Origin: Mycoplasmatota bacterium
GTDB taxonomy: Bacteria > Bacillota_I > Bacilli_A > RF39 > UBA660
Length of the DNA: 6,662 nt
Direction: 5' to 3'
Assembly (NCBI GenBank): GCA_012840755.1
Contig: DUWA01000078.1
Location: 1 to 6,662, forward strand
Of the stretch, positions 4,499 through 6,662 are shown in pieces. How positions within the stretch are numbered: position 1 is the first letter of the stretch; every line of letters begins with the position of its first letter. Made by a program: the position numbers and the translations under genes. Below the pieces are notes generated by a model. It had not been told where the DNA came from, did not search any database, and was given only the letters and a program-made list of their open reading frames with translations.

Positions 4499-6307
4499 AT
4501 GAATATTAGAAATATTGCAATCATAGCACACGTTGACCACGGGAAGACAACGCTTGTGGATAAGTTGTTAAGAATGTCAGGAACATTTAGAGAAAATGAG
4601 GAAATACATGACAGAGTGATGGACTCTAGTGATATTGAAAGAGAAAGAGGAATAACTATTCTGTCAAAAAATACAGCGATTAACTATAAGGGTTATAAAA
4701 TAAATATAATGGACACTCCAGGTCATGCTGATTTTGGTGGCGAAGTAGAAAGAATTATGAATATGGTTGAAGGAGTATTACTAGTAGTTGACGCATACGA
4801 AGGAACTATGCCGCAAACTAGATTTGTACTTAAAAAAGCTCTTGAAGCTGGAGTAACACCGATAGTAGTAGTAAATAAAATAGATAAAGAATCTGCACGA
4901 CCTCAAGCGGTAGTAGATGAAGTATTAGATTTGTTTATTGAATTAGGAGCAGATATAGAACAATTAGAATTTCCTGTAATATATGCATCAGGCTTATCAG
5001 GAACTTCAAGTTTTGATCCGGATATTAATACACAAAAAAATACTATGGATCCAATTTTAGATACAATTATAAATCACATACCAGAACCTAATGTAACTAT
5101 TGATGGTGGATTTCAGTTTCAACCAGCTTTATTGGATTATAATGATTACGTTGGAAGAATTGGTATTGGAAGAATTAAACGTGGAAAAGTGAAAGTAAAT
5201 GAACTAGTATCATGTGTAAGATTAGATGGAACAGTAAAACAATTTAGAGTACAAAAAATCTTTGGTTTTTTAGGGCTTAAGAGAATAGAAATAGAAGAAG
5301 CTACAGCGGGTGATGTTATTGCTTTAGCAGGTTTATCTGATATATATGTTGGAGAAACAATATGTACAGTAGGAAAAGAAGAGGCCTTACCATCGCTTAG
5401 AATAGATGAACCAACATTACAAATGACTTTTGGAGTTAATAACAGTCCTTTTGCTGGTAAAGAAGGTAAATTTATAACAGCTAGAAAAATAGAAGAAAGA
5501 TTATTTAAAGAAATAGAAAAAGATGTAAGTTTAAAAGTAGTTCAAAACGATCAAGAATCATGGATAGTATCTGGTCGAGGTGAATTACATTTATCTATTT
5601 TAATCGAAAATATGAGAAGAGAAGGTTACGAACTTCAAGTTTCTAAACCACAAATAATAAAGATAGAAAAAGAAGGAGTCATATACGAACCTTTTGAAGA
5701 TGTTCAAGTGGATGTTCCAGAAGAATTTGTTGGAAGTGTTATTGAAACACTTGGAAATCGTGGAGGTAGTATGCAAAGTATGAACAACTATGGTAATCAA
5801 GTAAGATTGAATTATGTTGTTCCATCTAGAGGATTAATAGGATATACTACTGAATTCATGTCTATGACAAAGGGATATGGAATTTTAAACCATACTTTTA
5901 AAGAATATGCACCTATGTTATCAAATGAAGTTGGTAGCAGAAAACAAGGTGTGTTGGTCTCAATGGAAAACGGAAAAGCAACCGCATATGCGCTAGGACA
6001 ATTGGAAGACCGTGGGACAATGTTTATAGAACCAGGTTTTGAAGTATATGAAGGAATGATTGTTGGAGAAAATAATCACGATAACGATTTGGCTGTCAAT
6101 GTTGTAAAAGCAAAACAATTAACAAACACACGTAGTGCGAGTAAAGATCATACAGTTGTTTTGAAAAGACCAAGAATAATGAGCCTAGAAGTAAGTTTAG
6201 ATTATATTAATGATGATGAATTGGTTGAAGTAACACCATCAAGTTATAGATTGAGAAAAAAAATTCTTAATACAAATGAAAGAAAGAAATACGATAGTAA
6301 AAAGTAA
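4499..6307 (+). CDS. typA: TypA/BipA, ribosome-associated translational GTPase
   Basis: The 602-residue length is normal for TypA. This EF-G-like GTPase binds the 70S ribosome and is implicated in 50S assembly and growth under cold or other stress. GTPase motifs are intact: G1 AHVDHGKT (10-17), G2 RGIT (50-53), G3 DTPGH (72-76, with His76 the catalytic histidine), G4 NKID (126-129) and G5 ASG (163-165). Domain II covers about 205-295 (YVGRIGIGRI at 217-226), domain III about 300-380 with SGRGELHLSILIENMRREG (358-376), domain V about 395-480 with SRGLIGY (443-449), and the TypA-specific C-terminal domain about 485-602, containing RSASKD (545-550) and DDELVEVTP (572-580). The lysine-rich tail reaches the stop in the usual place. 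AAAAGGGAAGTGG precedes ATG. It is a single-gene unit with its own promoter; the downstream terminator is weak. Confidence 0.97.
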   Translation: MNIRNIAIIAHVDHGKTTLVDKLLRMSGTFRENEEIHDRVMDSSDIERERGITILSKNTAINYKGYKINIMDTPGHADFGGEVERIMNMVEGVLLVVDAYEGTMPQTRFVLKKALEAGVTPIVVVNKIDKESARPQAVVDEVLDLFIELGADIEQLEFPVIYASGLSGTSSFDPDINTQKNTMDPILDTIINHIPEPNVTIDGGFQFQPALLDYNDYVGRIGIGRIKRGKVKVNELVSCVRLDGTVKQFRVQKIFGFLGLKRIEIEEATAGDVIALAGLSDIYVGETICTVGKEEALPSLRIDEPTLQMTFGVNNSPFAGKEGKFITARKIEERLFKEIEKDVSLKVVQNDQESWIVSGRGELHLSILIENMRREGYELQVSKPQIIKIEKEGVIYEPFEDVQVDVPEEFVGSVIETLGNRGGSMQSMNNYGNQVRLNYVVPSRGLIGYTTEFMSMTKGYGILNHTFKEYAPMLSNEVGSRKQGVLVSMENGKATAYALGQLEDRGTMFIEPGFEVYEGMIVGENNHDNDLAVNVVKAKQLTNTRSASKDHTVVLKRPRIMSLEVSLDYINDDELVEVTPSSYRLRKKILNTNERKKYDSKK

Positions 6308-6316
6308 TTCTTTTTT
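6299..6316 (+). terminator. Weak candidate terminator around the typA stop codon
   Basis: AAAAAG (6299-6304) can pair with CTTTTT (6310-6315) across a five-base loop that contains the TAA stop (6305-6307). Only one of six pairs is G-C, and only one unpaired T follows, so on its own it may terminate poorly. Confidence 0.35.
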
Positions 6317-6510
6317 AAATGCAATAAAGTGCTTTGAAGAGTTAAGTTATTGAAAAAAAATTAAAATATAAACATTTAGGGAAATAATAAAAAATAAAGA
6401 AGAAATGAAAAATATAAATTATGCTACAATATTTAAATTTTTAACAGAAAATAGCACAAAGCTAAAAACCATCATTTAAAATTAATAATATTACGTTTTA
6501 ATATGATAAT

Positions 6511-6543
6511 AAAAAAATAATAAATGAAAAATCATTTATTATT
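6511..6543 (-). terminator. Likely intrinsic terminator for a minus-strand transcript
   Basis: AATAATAAATGA (6516-6527) and TCATTTATTATT (6532-6543) form a perfect 12-bp stem around a four-base loop. On the minus strand the hairpin is followed directly by five T residues (complement of 6511-6515), the form of an intrinsic terminator. On the plus strand no T tract follows. This suggests transcription converging on typA from a gene to the right of the window. Confidence 0.5.
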
Positions 6544-6544
6544 C

Positions 6545-6568
6545 AAATAAGAGTAGAAAAACTTATTT
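6545..6568. repeat. Inverted repeat with 7-bp arms
   Basis: AAATAAG (6545-6551) and CTTATTT (6562-6568) are perfect reverse complements separated by ten bases. The repeat begins one base after the preceding 12-bp hairpin. No T tract follows on either strand, so it is not a typical terminator. Confidence 0.5.
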
Positions 6569-6608
6569 ATAATGCAAGAGGCATATATTATACTAACAAA
6601 ATAGAATA

Positions 6609-6623
6609 TGTGTACTATACACA
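6609..6623. repeat. Short palindrome with 6-bp arms
   Basis: TGTGTA (6609-6614) and TACACA (6618-6623) flank a three-base centre. The TGTG/CACA ends are unusual in this A/T-dominated stretch and have the shape of a regulator operator, possibly serving a promoter of the gene to the right. It could also arise by chance. Confidence 0.4.
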
Positions 6624-6662
6624 AAAGCATTATATTAATAAGTAATTAAGAATTATTATTTA

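Larger units (their letters stand above)
6308..6662 (+). other. Gene-free, AT-rich tail with inverted repeats
   Basis: All six frames are broken by frequent stops over these 355 bases. The longest coding-like piece is the plus frame from 6372 to 6479, which includes an ATG at 6405 and encodes a 24-residue peptide, but it lacks a ribosome binding site and has stops just upstream in the same frame. No tRNA, rRNA or riboswitch pattern is recognisable. The second half holds several inverted repeats (6516-6543, 6545-6568, 6572-6584, 6609-6623). It may be a long intergenic region, the remains of a lost gene, or the 3' surroundings of a minus-strand gene beyond the window. Confidence 0.7.

Noticed and set aside
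5600..5800. Minus-strand open frame of 66 codons opposite typA
   Set aside because: It lies wholly inside typA, and the product looks like antisense noise.
6321..6371. TGA at 6351-6353 read as tryptophan, implying an alternative genetic code
   Set aside because: spoIIQ and spoIIID end with TGA exactly where their families end, and the same frame also meets a TAA at 6369-6371.

Overview
The window is very AT-rich chromosomal DNA with every recognisable gene on the plus strand. The gene set points to an endospore-forming, low-GC member of the Bacillota. spoIID, spoIIQ and spoIIID are present together with mbl, in the relative order known from Bacillus subtilis. SpoIIQ resembles the Bacillus form, so a Bacilli-like lineage, perhaps an uncultured host-associated one, is my inference. 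TGA is used as a stop codon by spoIIQ and spoIIID, so the tryptophan-TGA code of Mycoplasma is excluded.

Layout. Positions 2-145 hold the 3' end of a small DUF1146 (YwzB-like) membrane protein, which in B. subtilis lies between the ATP synthase operon and murAA/spoIID. It is followed 9 bases later by a type IV pilin-like protein (155-538), which is not part of the classical neighbourhood. Next come spoIID (642-1556), spoIIQ (1616-2248), spoIIID (true start probably TTG at 2324, end 2578) and mbl (2634-3623). A single-pass membrane protein of unknown function (3695-4378) and the ribosome-associated GTPase typA/bipA (4499-6307) complete the coding part. The last 355 bases (6308-6662) contain no credible gene but several inverted repeats, one of which looks like a terminator for a minus-strand transcript entering from beyond the window.

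How the genes fit together. SpoIID is a peptidoglycan lytic transglycosylase made in the mother cell during engulfment. SpoIIQ is the forespore half of the SpoIIQ-SpoIIIAH channel, and SpoIIID is the mother-cell regulator that follows sigma-E. Mbl organises vegetative cell-wall growth and TypA acts in ribosome biogenesis and stress adaptation. The pilin-like gene sits beside the sporulation genes, but nothing visible links it to sporulation.

Regulation visible in the DNA includes a strong sigma-A-type promoter before typA, an extended -10 element before mbl and a sigma-F-like promoter before spoIIQ. Four genes (spoIIQ, mbl, the unknown gene, typA) have terminator hairpins that overlap or enclose their own stop codon; the spoIIQ and unknown-gene hairpins are strong, the mbl one moderate and the typA one weak. 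The main points for a second look are the pilin-like gene, a SpoIIQ that has lost two zinc ligands of its LytM fold, the stop-codon-embedded terminators, the unrecognised gene between mbl and typA, and the structured gene-free tail. I do not see a complete undescribed multi-gene system here.
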